Assembly (NCBI RefSeq): GCF_022829585.1
Contig: NZ_JAKSYC010000065.1
Coordinates: forward strand, 1 to 64,000
Direction of reading: 5' to 3'
DNA length: 64,000 nt
Origin: Methylobacterium sp. J-026
GTDB taxonomy: Bacteria > Pseudomonadota > Alphaproteobacteria > Rhizobiales > Beijerinckiaceae
Position 1 is the stretch's first letter. Each line of letters starts with the position of its first letter. The notes beneath the pieces were generated by a model. That model was not told the origin of the DNA, made no database searches, and saw only the letters and a list, made by a program, of their open reading frames with translations. The position numbers were made by a program, and so were the translations under genes. Shown one piece after another: positions 16,504-24,671 of this stretch.

Positions 16504-17832
16504 ATGCCAGCCCGCACAGAAACGGAACCCGGACCCAGCGCCGCCGACCTGCTCGCCTGGTATGACCGGCACCGCCGGGTCCTGCCCTGGCGCGCGCTGG
16601 CGGGCACAATGCCCGACCCCTATCGGGTCTGGCTGTCCGAAGTGATGCTGCAGCAGACCACGATCGCGGCCGTGCGGCCGTATTTCGAGCGCTTCCTCAC
16701 GCGCTTCCCCGACGTCTTCGCCCTCGCGGCCGCCCCCGAGGAGGCGGTCATGTCAGCCTGGGCCGGGCTCGGCTACTATTCCCGCGCCCGCAATCTCCAC
16801 GCCTGTGCGAAGGCGGTGGCGGCCGCCGAGGGGCGCTTTCCCGATACCGCCGAGGGCCTGCGCCGGCTTCCGGGGATCGGCGCCTACACCGCCGGGGCGA
16901 TCGCCGCGATCGCCTTCGGGCGTCCCGAGGCCGCCGTCGACGGCAATGTCGAGCGGGTGCTGAGCCGGGCCTACGCGATCGAGGCGCCGCTGCCGGGGAG
17001 CCGACCGGAGATCCGCCGGCTGACGCAGGCCCTGGTCCCGCCGGACAGGCCCGGCGACTTCGCCCAGGCGCTCATGGATCTCGGGGCGACGATCTGCACA
17101 CCCAAGCGCCCCGCCTGCGCCCTCTGCCCCTGGATGCGGCCCTGCCACGCCCGGGCCCAGGGCACCCAGGAGACGTTCCCGCACAAGATCCGGGTCGCCA
17201 AGGGGGCGTTGCGCCGCGGTGCCGCCTTCGTGGCGATCCGCAGCGGCGACGAGGCGGTTCTGCTGCGGACGCGGGCGCCGGAGGGTCTGCTCGGCAACAT
17301 GGCCGAACCGCCGGGCAGCGCCTGGGATCCGGATTACGACGTGGCCGCCGCCCTGCTGGACGCCCCCCTCGACGCCCGCTGGCGGCGCCTGCCGGGCCTC
17401 GTGCGCCACGGCTTCACGCATTTCCCCCTGGAACTGACCGTGTTCTCGGCCCGGGTGGCACTCTCGACACCGATTCCGGCCGGGATGCGGTTCACGCCGC
17501 GCGCCGCCCTCGACGATGAGCCGCTGCCGGGGTTGATGCGGAAGGTCCTGGCCCACGCCTTCGACCCGAAGCCGGAGCCCGAGAAGAAGCCGCGGGGGCG
17601 CCCGAAGAAGGAGCCGCCGCCGATGCCGCTGCTCGCGGCGATCGAGCCGCCGATCTCGATGCCGGATCCCCCGCCACGCCCGCTCGTGCGGGCGGTCCCC
17701 AAGCCGCAGCCGAAACCGGCGCCCGCGCCGCCCCCGGATGCGGACGATCTCCCGGAGGACGCGGATGAGCCGCCGGCGACGGTGCGGCCGAAGCCGCCGG
17801 CGCATCGGACCCGATCGGCGTGGAAGCGCTGA
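16504..17832 (+). CDS. mutY: A/G-specific adenine DNA glycosylase MutY with AT-hook tail
   Basis: This 442-residue MutY removes adenine mispaired with 8-oxoguanine. The start MPARTETEPG is chosen; longer in-frame starts add family-unlike sequence that overlaps the divergent gene. VWLSEVMLQQTTIAAV holds the catalytic glutamate region, LPGIGAYTAGAIAAIAFG the helix-hairpin-helix, and VDGNVERVLSR the catalytic aspartate. Cysteines near 198, 205, 208 and 214 (C-x6-C-x2-C-x5-C) bind a 4Fe-4S cluster. A NUDIX-like 8-oxoG-recognition domain covers about 230-345. Beyond that, about 90 extra residues are Pro/Lys-rich and include KKPRGRPKK (361-369), a textbook AT-hook core. Confidence 0.95.
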   Translation: MPARTETEPGPSAADLLAWYDRHRRVLPWRALAGTMPDPYRVWLSEVMLQQTTIAAVRPYFERFLTRFPDVFALAAAPEEAVMSAWAGLGYYSRARNLHACAKAVAAAEGRFPDTAEGLRRLPGIGAYTAGAIAAIAFGRPEAAVDGNVERVLSRAYAIEAPLPGSRPEIRRLTQALVPPDRPGDFAQALMDLGATICTPKRPACALCPWMRPCHARAQGTQETFPHKIRVAKGALRRGAAFVAIRSGDEAVLLRTRAPEGLLGNMAEPPGSAWDPDYDVAAALLDAPLDARWRRLPGLVRHGFTHFPLELTVFSARVALSTPIPAGMRFTPRAALDDEPLPGLMRKVLAHAFDPKPEPEKKPRGRPKKEPPPMPLLAAIEPPISMPDPPPRPLVRAVPKPQPKPAPAPPPDADDLPEDADEPPATVRPKPPAHRTRSAWKR

Positions 17833-17861
17833 CGCCGCGTTCGGGAAGCCGCGAGCTGGCG

Positions 17862-18788
17862 TCAGGGACGCGCCAGCCAATCGCCGACGCCCGTCAGCGA
17901 ACGAAATTCCTCCAGCGCGTGGACCCGGGCGGCCGGGAGCGCGGACCGGGCCATCGTGGCGAGGGCGTGCCCGGGACCGAGTTCCAGAACCCGGTCGGCG
18001 CCGTATTCGCGGCAGGCCTCCAGGCAGGCGGCCCAGTCGATGGTCCGCGAGATCTGCGCCGCCAGCTTGTCCAACCCGTCCGCGGCCCGGAAGACGGCCG
18101 CGCCGTCGAGCCCGCTCAGGAGCCGCGGCGCGCCGGGGGGCGGGCGGTGCGGGGTGGTCCCGGCGAGAGCGCCCCGGAATGCATCCGTCGCCCCCGCCAG
18201 CAGGGGCGTATGCGAGGGCGTATGGACCGGCAGGACCACCGCCCGCTGCGCCCCATGCTGGCTGGCGTCCCGGCAGAGCGCTTCGAGGGCGTCCCGCGCT
18301 CCGCCGACCACCCCGCTATCCGCGGCGTTGCGGATGGCGAGATGGCAACCGTGCCCGGCCGCGAGGGCGGCCAGCGTGTCGAGCCCCAGGCCCCGGATCC
18401 CCGCCAGCCCGAAACCGGCTCCCGTGACGGCGTCCATGGCCTCCGCCCGCTCGGCCGCGAGTCTCAGCACGTCGGCCGCATCGAGCCGCCCGGCGACGCC
18501 CCAGGCCGCGAGATCGCCGATGCTGTAGCCCGCCACGACGGTACGGCCCGCCGCGGCGGTGCCCAGCGTCCGCCAGCCGGTGAGCGCGGACACGCAGCAC
18601 AGGATCTGACCGGTCCGGTTTCCGTGCAGGGCGTCGCCGCCGGTCCGGACGAGGTCGCGCGGGTCGATGCCCCCGAGGAGGGGCGTAGCGGCGGCGAAGA
18701 TTTCCTGCGCCGCAGGGTGGTCGGCCGTCAGGTCGAACATGCCCGGGTGCTGGCCGCCCTGGCCGGACAGGAGGATGGCGAGGGTCAT
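17862..18788 (-). CDS. mdcH: Malonate decarboxylase malonyl-CoA:ACP transferase MdcH (epsilon)
   Basis: This 308-residue FabD-like acyltransferase charges the decarboxylase ACP (MdcC) with malonyl groups during activation. LLSGQGGQHPGMF is the N-terminal acyltransferase motif, VVAGYSIGDLAAWGV the nucleophile elbow with the catalytic serine, and PVHTPSHTPLLAGA the histidine motif. It overlaps mdcG by four bases (ATGA), so the two are coupled. It is the last gene of the mdc operon and converges on mutY, with 29 bp between stops. Confidence 0.93.
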   Translation of the reverse strand: MTLAILLSGQGGQHPGMFDLTADHPAAQEIFAAATPLLGGIDPRDLVRTGGDALHGNRTGQILCCVSALTGWRTLGTAAAGRTVVAGYSIGDLAAWGVAGRLDAADVLRLAAERAEAMDAVTGAGFGLAGIRGLGLDTLAALAAGHGCHLAIRNAADSGVVGGARDALEALCRDASQHGAQRAVVLPVHTPSHTPLLAGATDAFRGALAGTTPHRPPPGAPRLLSGLDGAAVFRAADGLDKLAAQISRTIDWAACLEACREYGADRVLELGPGHALATMARSALPAARVHALEEFRSLTGVGDWLARP

Positions 18789-19459
18789 GCGGTCGGCGGT
18801 TCGCGCATTGGGCCGACGGGTCTGAGGCAAACCCGATCGCGGCTCTTGGCCAGCACCGACCCGCCTTCGGGGGCATCGTGCAACTCGCGCCAGTGCAGGC
18901 CGGCTCCGTCGGGCAGCAGGATCTCGCCGTCGATGCGCATCGGCGCCGCCCTTGCGATGGCGTCGAGTCCGGCGAGCAGACCGGTCGGCACCGGCACCGG
19001 ACAGGACCAGAGCAGATCGAGGTCGGACGTCGCGCTCAGGTAGGTCAGGCCGGTGACGGCCTGCCAGAGCAGCGCACCGAACGGGCGCGGAGCGATACCG
19101 TGGCGGTGCCCAAGCGCGACCAGCGCGGTGACGGTCTGGCCCCAGGCCGCAGGCGCGTGCTCGGCAACGTCCGCCAGGCCGGGGGCCGTCATCGGCGTCA
19201 GCGCGTCCATGGGCAGTGCGAGACCGATCCGGCGCTTGCCATCGGATGGCGGCATCGGCACGCCCAGGGGGACGGCGTCGCCCGTCTCCCCCGGTAGGCG
19301 CCGCCGCACGATCAGCGGGCGGCTCGCCTCGGCCCAGCGGCCGAGATGCGGATGGCCGGCGAGGTCGGATCGGGTCCCGAGCCACGCTGCCCAGGCCGCC
19401 GGATCGGCCCGGACGAGGTCGTGGCGGCGGAGGCCCTTAGCCGAGACGGTCTCAGTCAA
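18785..19459 (-). CDS. mdcG: Malonate decarboxylase holo-ACP synthase MdcG
   Basis: This 224-residue phosphoribosyl-dephospho-CoA transferase attaches the special prosthetic group to MdcC. TSDLDLLW is its nucleotidyltransferase Asp-x-Asp motif, and RHDLVRADPAAWAAWL and RPLIVRRRLPG match the family N-terminus. Start is TTG at 19459, overlapping the mdcE stop by eight bases. The substrate, triphosphoribosyl-dephospho-CoA, is normally made by MdcB, whose gene is not in this locus. Confidence 0.93.
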   Translation of the reverse strand: MTETVSAKGLRRHDLVRADPAAWAAWLGTRSDLAGHPHLGRWAEASRPLIVRRRLPGETGDAVPLGVPMPPSDGKRRIGLALPMDALTPMTAPGLADVAEHAPAAWGQTVTALVALGHRHGIAPRPFGALLWQAVTGLTYLSATSDLDLLWSCPVPVPTGLLAGLDAIARAAPMRIDGEILLPDGAGLHWRELHDAPEGGSVLAKSRDRVCLRPVGPMREPPTA

Positions 19460-20168
19460 GGCGGGCCTGATCGACCACCGCCCGTGCGACGTCGCGCGCC
19501 ACCGGACGGCCGCCGCGCTCCGCGCCGAGGCGGTCGCGGAGGTCGCCCGGCTGGATCCCGGCGACGAGGTCGCGGATCTGCCCGTCCAGGGGCCTGTCCG
19601 GATCGAGGACGACGTGGACGGCGCCGGTGGCCACCATGTTGTCGAGCCCGGGCGCGAAGACGGGGGTCGATTTCGCCATCTCCTCGAGCCGGTCCAGGGG
19701 CAGCTTGGTCACCCGGGCCACCGACGGCAGGTCCATCACGCTCGGGTTCGCCCCGGGCAGCGCGGCCAGCACCCGCGTCGCCAGGGCGGTGGCGATGAAG
19801 GCGCCCGCCGCCGAGTGCCCGTAGATCAGCCCGACGGTCGGGTGGCCCGAAAGGTCCGCCAGCAGCAGCGCTTTGGCGAGGTGGGCGAGGCATTCGTTCA
19901 GCCCAAGAAGTTCGTCCCGGCGGCTCATGCGCTGGCTGTCTGAATCGACCGCCACCAGGATCGGCGCCTTGTCGCCGGCCCGGACGGCATCGAGCACGGC
20001 CCGCGACAGGGTGAGCGCCCCGTCGACGCCCAGCGGGGTATCGCCGTCGATGCCGACGACCGTGGCCTGCCCCCCGGCGAAGGGCCCGGTTCCACGCACC
20101 AGCCCGTCCTCGACCGTGACGGAATGCCCATCCGGGAACAGGGAGCCGAGGATCTCAGCGAGCGTCAT
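19452..20168 (-). CDS. mdcE: Malonate decarboxylase gamma subunit MdcE
   Basis: This 238-residue crotonase/carboxyltransferase-fold subunit pairs with MdcD to decarboxylate malonyl-S-ACP to acetyl-S-ACP, regenerating the enzyme. VGIDGDTPLGVDGALTLSRAVL, PILVAVDSDSQRMSRRDELLG and VGLIYGHSAAGAFIATALAT are family features. The start overlaps mdcD by 14 bases. Confidence 0.93.
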   Translation of the reverse strand: MTLAEILGSLFPDGHSVTVEDGLVRGTGPFAGGQATVVGIDGDTPLGVDGALTLSRAVLDAVRAGDKAPILVAVDSDSQRMSRRDELLGLNECLAHLAKALLLADLSGHPTVGLIYGHSAAGAFIATALATRVLAALPGANPSVMDLPSVARVTKLPLDRLEEMAKSTPVFAPGLDNMVATGAVHVVLDPDRPLDGQIRDLVAGIQPGDLRDRLGAERGGRPVARDVARAVVDQARLD

Positions 20169-21084
20169 GGTCGGCCTCCCTGATCCGGGTCACGATCTGG
20201 TCGAAGGCGTCCGTATCCATCGCCGGCACCGCCTCCGGGTCGTTGACGCCGAGCCGGCTCCAGATCTCCGTCGCATCGCGGCAATCGCCGAAGCGCGCGA
20301 TCCGGTCCTGGAGCCGGGCCTGCTCGGCCTCCAGGGTCGCGAGGTCGAAGGCCGGCGCCCGGCCGATCAGGTCCAGCGCCGCCCGCCGGAAGGCCGCGAC
20401 GGTGTCGGCGCAGAAGGCGTCGGCGCCTCCGGTCAGCCGGCGGTGCTTGCCGCCCATGGTGCGCCAGACGAGCGCCCGGTCGCGGGAATCGAACTCCTCG
20501 GCGCCCTTGTTGGTCTCGATCACCTCCGGACCTGACACCGAGATGCGACCGCCCTCGGAGACCGCGAGCCGTGAACAGGTGCCGGCGATGAGGCCACCGC
20601 CGCCGTAGCAGCCGGCCCGGCCGCCGATCAGCCCGATCACTGGGATGCCCGCCGCGCGGACCTCGATGATCGCCCGCATCGTCTCGGCGATGGCGGTCTC
20701 GCCGGCATTGGCCTCCTGAAGCCGCACGCCGCCGGTGTCGAACAGGATCAGCACCGCCCGGGGCTTCAGGTCGAGGGCTGCGCGCAGCAGGCCGACCAGC
20801 TTGGCGCCGTGGACCTCGCCGAAGGCGCCGCCCATGAACCGGCCCTCCTGGGCGGCGATCAGGACCGGGTCGCCGTCGAGGGTGGCGCGGGCGACCACGA
20901 TGCCGTCGTCGAAGGCGCGGGGCAGGTCGAACAGCGGCAGGTGCGGGCTCATCCGCCGCTCGGTGGGCGGCAGGAACTCGCGGACGCTTCCCGGATCGGC
21001 GAGCGCGACCACGCGCTGGCGGGCGGTGGCCTCGTACCAGCTCAGGGCGTCCGGATCGGTGCTCGCCGCGCGGTCGACAGCCAT
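20155..21084 (-). CDS. mdcD: Malonate decarboxylase beta subunit MdcD
   Basis: This 309-residue carboxyltransferase-fold subunit was started at ATG 21084 giving MAVDRAASTDPDALSWYEATARQRV. FMGGAFGEVHGAKLVGLLRAAL, FDTGGVRLQEANAGETAIAE, GCYGGGGLIAGTCSRLAVSE and ISVSGPEVIETNKGAEEFDS are characteristic of MdcD. It forms the catalytic pair with MdcE. Its ATG is two bases from the mdcC stop codon, so it is almost certainly translated from the same message. Confidence 0.95.
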   Translation of the reverse strand: MAVDRAASTDPDALSWYEATARQRVVALADPGSVREFLPPTERRMSPHLPLFDLPRAFDDGIVVARATLDGDPVLIAAQEGRFMGGAFGEVHGAKLVGLLRAALDLKPRAVLILFDTGGVRLQEANAGETAIAETMRAIIEVRAAGIPVIGLIGGRAGCYGGGGLIAGTCSRLAVSEGGRISVSGPEVIETNKGAEEFDSRDRALVWRTMGGKHRRLTGGADAFCADTVAAFRRAALDLIGRAPAFDLATLEAEQARLQDRIARFGDCRDATEIWSRLGVNDPEAVPAMDTDAFDQIVTRIREADHDAR

Positions 21085-21086
21085 GG

Positions 21087-21395
21087 TCAGGCCTCCATCA
21101 GCCGGGCGCCCTGGAGCAGGCGCAGGAACACGGTGTCGGGGCGGGCGCCGCCATCGTTGATGCTGATGCGGATCCCGCCGGGCTGGGCCCGCGCGACGAA
21201 ATCCGCCACCACCGCCTCCCAGACGTCGCCGTAGCCGGCGATGGGCGTCGCGATGGCGATCTCGCAGGCATCCGGCGGCAGCACGCGCTCCAGCAGGATC
21301 TCCAGGTTGCCGGAGGCAACCACGCCGGTGATCGCGCTCGGCACCGCGCCGGGCAGCGGTCTCTTCGTGCTGTGGCGGAAGGTCAGGGATTCCAT
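21087..21395 (-). CDS. mdcC: Malonate decarboxylase acyl-carrier protein MdcC (delta)
   Basis: This 102-residue ACP starts MESLTFRHST, with an AAGGA ribosome site eight bases before the ATG. The motif VVASGNLEILLER holds the serine that receives the phosphoribosyl-dephospho-CoA arm. CEIAIATPIAGYGDVWEAVVADF and GIRISINDGGARPDTVFLRLLQG complete the family pattern. It is separated from mdcA by 141 bp containing a repeat; in many bacteria mdcB lies here. Confidence 0.94.
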   Translation of the reverse strand: MESLTFRHSTKRPLPGAVPSAITGVVASGNLEILLERVLPPDACEIAIATPIAGYGDVWEAVVADFVARAQPGGIRISINDGGARPDTVFLRLLQGARLMEA

Positions 21396-21412
21396 CCGAC
21401 GGTTCCTTGAAA

Positions 21413-21525
21413 GGCGCCTCTCCCCACCCCGTGGGGAGGAGGTGGGGGTGGTGCGAGATGAGTTGCTGCGGTGCCTTCTGCACCCCCCATCCCTGGCCCC
21501 TCCCCACAAGGGGGAGGGGAAATTT
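21413..21525. repeat. GC-rich intergenic repeat, family A, copy 2
   Basis: A short hairpin CTCCCCAC/GTGGGGAG (21420-21427 with 21431-21438) and a longer one CCCCTCCCC/GGGGAGGGG (21497-21505 with 21511-21519) bracket about 60 bases. The layout, with C-run/G-run hairpins at both ends, is like the element at 84-263. It fills the mdcA-mdcC gap in the malonate operon and could act as a partial terminator or RNA-processing site. Confidence 0.6.
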
Positions 21526-21536
21526 CGCAATGCAAT

Positions 21537-23183
21537 CTACCAGTTCCGGAACTTCGCCGGAGGCTCGTAGAGCCCGCCCGACCAATGCACCAAGTCCTTG
21601 ATTGACTTCGCGGCGAGCAGCGCCCGGTCGGCGTCGAGGGGTTCGATGCCGAGATCCTCGGGGCGGCGGATGATGCCCCGGGCACGCAAAGCCTCGACCT
21701 TTGTTCGATCGCGGCCGCGGCCGACCTCCGTGTAGCCCGCGACCCCGCGGATCGCCTGCTCGCGCTCGTCGGCGTCCCGGCAGAGCAGGAGGTTGGCGAT
21801 GCCCTCTTCCGTGACGATGTGGGTGACGTCGTCGCCGTAGATCATCACCGGCGCGAGTTCGAGACCGATCTTCCTGGCGAGTTCCAGGGCGTCGAGCTTC
21901 TCTACGAAGGTCGGAACCAGCTTCTCCCCAAACGTCTCGACCAGCTGGACCACCAGCTTGCGCCCGCGCATCAGGGCCGGATCGCCCACGATCTGGCCCT
22001 CGCGCCCCGCCTTCATCCAAGGATCGGAGGGATGGCGGCGTCCGTGCGGGTCGGACCCCATGTTGGGCGCGCCGCCGAATCCGGCGACCCGCGACTGGGT
22101 CACCGTGGAGGAATGGCCCATCAGGTCGATCTGGAGGGTCGCGCCGATGAACATGTCGCAGGCGTAGAGCCCGGCCGTCTGGCAGAAGGCCCGGTTCGAT
22201 CGCAGGGAGCCGTCGGGGCCGGTGAAGAAGATGTCCGGCCGCGCGCGGATGTAGCGGTCCATACCGACTTCCGAGCCGAAGCAGTGGACTTGGCTGACCC
22301 AGCCCGACTCGATCGCCGGGATCAGGGTCGGGTGCGGATTGAGCGCCCAGTGGGTGGCGATCTTGCCCTTGAGGCCGAGCTTCTCGCCGTAGGTCGGCAA
22401 CAGCAGCTCGATGGCCGCCGTCCCGAACCCGATCCCATGGTTGAGCCGGCGGATGCCGTATTCCGCATAGATTCCCTTGATCGCCATCATGGCGATCAGG
22501 ATCTGCGTCTCCGTCATGGCGGCCGGGTCGCGGGTGAACAGCGGCTCGACGTAGAACGGTGTGTCGGCCTCGACAACGAAGTCGATCCGGTCGCCCGGGA
22601 TGTCGACCCGCGGGACCTTCTCCACGATCTCGTTCACCTGCGCGACCACGACGCCGTTCTTGAAGGCGGTCGCCTCGACGACGGTGGGCGTGTCCTCGGT
22701 GTTCGGGCCCGTATAGAGATTGCCGTCCCGGTCGGCCGAGACGCCGGCGATCAGCGCCACGTTGGGCGTGAGGTCGATGAAGTAGCGGGCGAACAGTTCG
22801 AGATAGGTGTGGACCGCCCCGAGCTCGATCTGCCCGCCGTAGAGCATCTTGGCGATGCGCCCACCCTGCGGGCCGGAATACGAGTAGTCGAGCCGCTTGG
22901 CGATCCCAGTCTCGAACACGTCGAGATGCTCCGGAAGCACGATGCCCGACTGCACCATGTGCAGATCGTGAATCCTGTCCGGGTCGCAGGCACTCAGCCC
23001 CCGGGCGAGACAATCGGCCTGCTTCTGATTATCGCCCTCGAGGCAGACCCGGTCCCCCGGCCGCAGGATCGCTTCCAGGAGTTGGACGACGGCGGCGGCC
23101 GGCACGACCTTGCCGTCGGCATGGGCACGACCCGCCTGAAGGCGGGCGTCCCGGGCCTCCCTCTCACCGCGCCACTCGGTCAT
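21537..23183 (-). CDS. mdcA: Malonate decarboxylase alpha subunit MdcA
   Basis: This 548-residue acetyl-S-ACP:malonate ACP-transferase swaps acetate for malonate on MdcC. The ATG at 23183 (MTEWRGERE) is preceded by GAGGG at good spacing; a GTG at 23255 has no ribosome site and would overlap the likely promoter. LEGDNQKQADCLARGLSA, GTAAIELLLPTYGEKLGL, LNPHPTLIPAIESGWV and VAGFGGAPNMGSDPHGRRHPS are typical. First gene of the operon mdcA-C-D-E-G-H, divergent from madL-madM. Confidence 0.95.
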   Translation of the reverse strand: MTEWRGEREARDARLQAGRAHADGKVVPAAAVVQLLEAILRPGDRVCLEGDNQKQADCLARGLSACDPDRIHDLHMVQSGIVLPEHLDVFETGIAKRLDYSYSGPQGGRIAKMLYGGQIELGAVHTYLELFARYFIDLTPNVALIAGVSADRDGNLYTGPNTEDTPTVVEATAFKNGVVVAQVNEIVEKVPRVDIPGDRIDFVVEADTPFYVEPLFTRDPAAMTETQILIAMMAIKGIYAEYGIRRLNHGIGFGTAAIELLLPTYGEKLGLKGKIATHWALNPHPTLIPAIESGWVSQVHCFGSEVGMDRYIRARPDIFFTGPDGSLRSNRAFCQTAGLYACDMFIGATLQIDLMGHSSTVTQSRVAGFGGAPNMGSDPHGRRHPSDPWMKAGREGQIVGDPALMRGRKLVVQLVETFGEKLVPTFVEKLDALELARKIGLELAPVMIYGDDVTHIVTEEGIANLLLCRDADEREQAIRGVAGYTEVGRGRDRTKVEALRARGIIRRPEDLGIEPLDADRALLAAKSIKDLVHWSGGLYEPPAKFRNW

Positions 23184-23238
23184 CCGTGCGCCCTCAAGAC
23201 GTTCTCCAACCCCATCTAGACCGGCAGGCGGTATTTTC

Positions 23239-23299
23239 AAACCGGTTTCGATCACGGTTTCGTATACGGGATTGCCGAAGTGTCAATATCCTGCATACT
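23239..23299. promoter_or_regulatory. Divergent mdcA/madL control region with palindromes
   Basis: This gap contains AAACCGGTTT (23239-23248, perfect palindrome), CGTATACG (23261-23268, perfect palindrome), and a direct repeat CGGTTTCG (23243-23250 and 23255-23262). On the minus strand TTGACA lies at 23286-23281, so CGTATACG sits where an mdcA -10 element would be. On the plus strand TTGCCG (23272-23277) and CATACT (23294-23299), 16 bases apart, could be the madL promoter. GntR proteins of the FCD type often bind sites centred on GTATAC, and such a gene lies at 24770. Operator function is inferred. Confidence 0.5.
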
Positions 23300-23409
23300 G
23301 GTGGAAACGGCCGACGAGCCGGTCCGGGAGGGAGACGGGTCATGCCGAGCGCGTCGAGACGGCCGCCGCGATGCGCCGGGAATCCGGTGCGGCAGAAGGA
23401 ACAACGCCG

Positions 23410-23862
23410 ATGATCGTGCTCGGTGTCGCCCTGCTCGCCGCCTGCACGTTGATCGGCGTGTATCTCGGCGATCTGCTCGGCGTCGCGCTCGGCGTGAAGG
23501 CCAATGTCGGCGGCGTCGGGATCGCCATGATCCTGCTCATCGCGGCCCGCCTGTGGCTGTCCCGCCGGGGCCGCTTGACCAAGGGCGTCCAGTTCGGGGT
23601 CGAATTCTGGGCCGGCATGTACATCCCGATCGTCGTCGCCATGGCGGCGCAGCAGAACGTCGTCGCCGCGATGAGCGGCGGCCCGATCGTGCTGATCGCC
23701 GCCACGGGCTCCCTGGTGCTGTGTTTCGGCGCGGTGGCGCTCCTCAGCCGGATCGGTCGCCGCGATCCGGGCAGCGGCGCGGTCGAGCATGGCGGATCGG
23801 TGATCGGCGGCGAGACCGAACCGGCCAGCGGGCCCGCTGCATCCAGTGTCGGGAAGGGGTGA
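23410..23862 (+). CDS. madL: Malonate transporter subunit MadL
   Basis: This 150-residue membrane protein has about four helices: MIVLGVALLAACTLIGVYLGDLLG, ANVGGVGIAMILLIAARLWL, FGVEFWAGMYIPIVVAMAAQQNVV and GPIVLIAATGSLVLCFGAVALL. It is the small subunit of the sodium-dependent malonate carrier MadLM. The next gene madM starts a few bases after (or at a GTG overlapping) its stop. It supplies malonate to the divergently encoded decarboxylase. Confidence 0.93.
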   Translation: MIVLGVALLAACTLIGVYLGDLLGVALGVKANVGGVGIAMILLIAARLWLSRRGRLTKGVQFGVEFWAGMYIPIVVAMAAQQNVVAAMSGGPIVLIAATGSLVLCFGAVALLSRIGRRDPGSGAVEHGGSVIGGETEPASGPAASSVGKG

Positions 23863-23867
23863 ACGCC

Positions 23868-24656
23868 ATGGACCAGGCAACGGGACACGCGATCTGGCAC
23901 GGGATCGAGCACGTCTTCGTCGAGCAGAGCCTCGTGGCCGCCTTCGCGGTGGTGGGGGCGCTGATCCTCGTCTCGAATTTCGCCGCCAAGCGCCTGACCA
24001 ACGGGCGCGTCCACGGCTCGGCCATCGCCATCGTGCTGGGCTTGGTGCTGGCCTATGTCGGCGGGGTCTATACCGGCGGTAAGAAAGGGCTGGCCGACAT
24101 CCCGGCGCTCGCCGGCATCGGGCTCATGGGCGGGGCGATGCTGCGGGACTTCGCCATCGTCGCCACGGCTTTCGAGGTCGACGTGGTCGAGGCCCGGCGC
24201 GCCGGCCTACTGGGCGTCCTCGCCCTCGCGCTGGGTACGATCCTGCCCTTCATCGTCGGCACCCTGACGGCCGTGGCTTTCGGGTATCACGATGCGGTCT
24301 CGATCACGACGATCGGGGCGGGCGCGATCACCTACATCGTCGGTCCCGTCACCGGAGCGGCCATCGGCGCCGATTCCACCGTGATGGCGCTGTCCATCGC
24401 GACGGGGGTGACCAAGGCCGTCATGGTGATGGTTGGGACGCCGCTCGTGGCGCGGCTGATCGGGCTCGACAATCCGCGCTCGGCCATGGCCTATGGCGGG
24501 CTGATGGGCACGGTGAGCGGCGTGGCCGGCGGCCTCGCGGCGACCGATCCGAAGTTGGTGCCCTACGGGGCGCTGACGGCGACGTTCCATACCGGACTCG
24601 GCTGCCTAGTCGGCCCGTCGATCCTGTTCCTGGCAGTGCGGGCCCTCGTCGGCTGA
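23868..24656 (+). CDS. madM: Malonate transporter subunit MadM
   Basis: This 262-residue membrane protein is the large subunit of the MadLM carrier. The ATG at 23868 follows a GGAAGGGG ribosome site; a GTG at 23859 overlaps the madL stop and would add three residues. Helices include LVAAFAVVGALILVSNFAAKRL, HGSAIAIVLGLVLAYVGGVYTGGKKGL, GVLALALGTILPFIVGTLTAVAFGY and AITYIVGPVTGAAIGADS, all in family order. Confidence 0.93.
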   Translation: MDQATGHAIWHGIEHVFVEQSLVAAFAVVGALILVSNFAAKRLTNGRVHGSAIAIVLGLVLAYVGGVYTGGKKGLADIPALAGIGLMGGAMLRDFAIVATAFEVDVVEARRAGLLGVLALALGTILPFIVGTLTAVAFGYHDAVSITTIGAGAITYIVGPVTGAAIGADSTVMALSIATGVTKAVMVMVGTPLVARLIGLDNPRSAMAYGGLMGTVSGVAGGLAATDPKLVPYGALTATFHTGLGCLVGPSILFLAVRALVG

Positions 24657-24671
24657 GCGTCTGTCCGCTGC

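Noticed and set aside
23183-23255. Upstream GTG start for mdcA at 23255
   Set aside because: It has no ribosome site and would put coding sequence over the palindromic control region; the ATG at 23183 has GAGGG in place.
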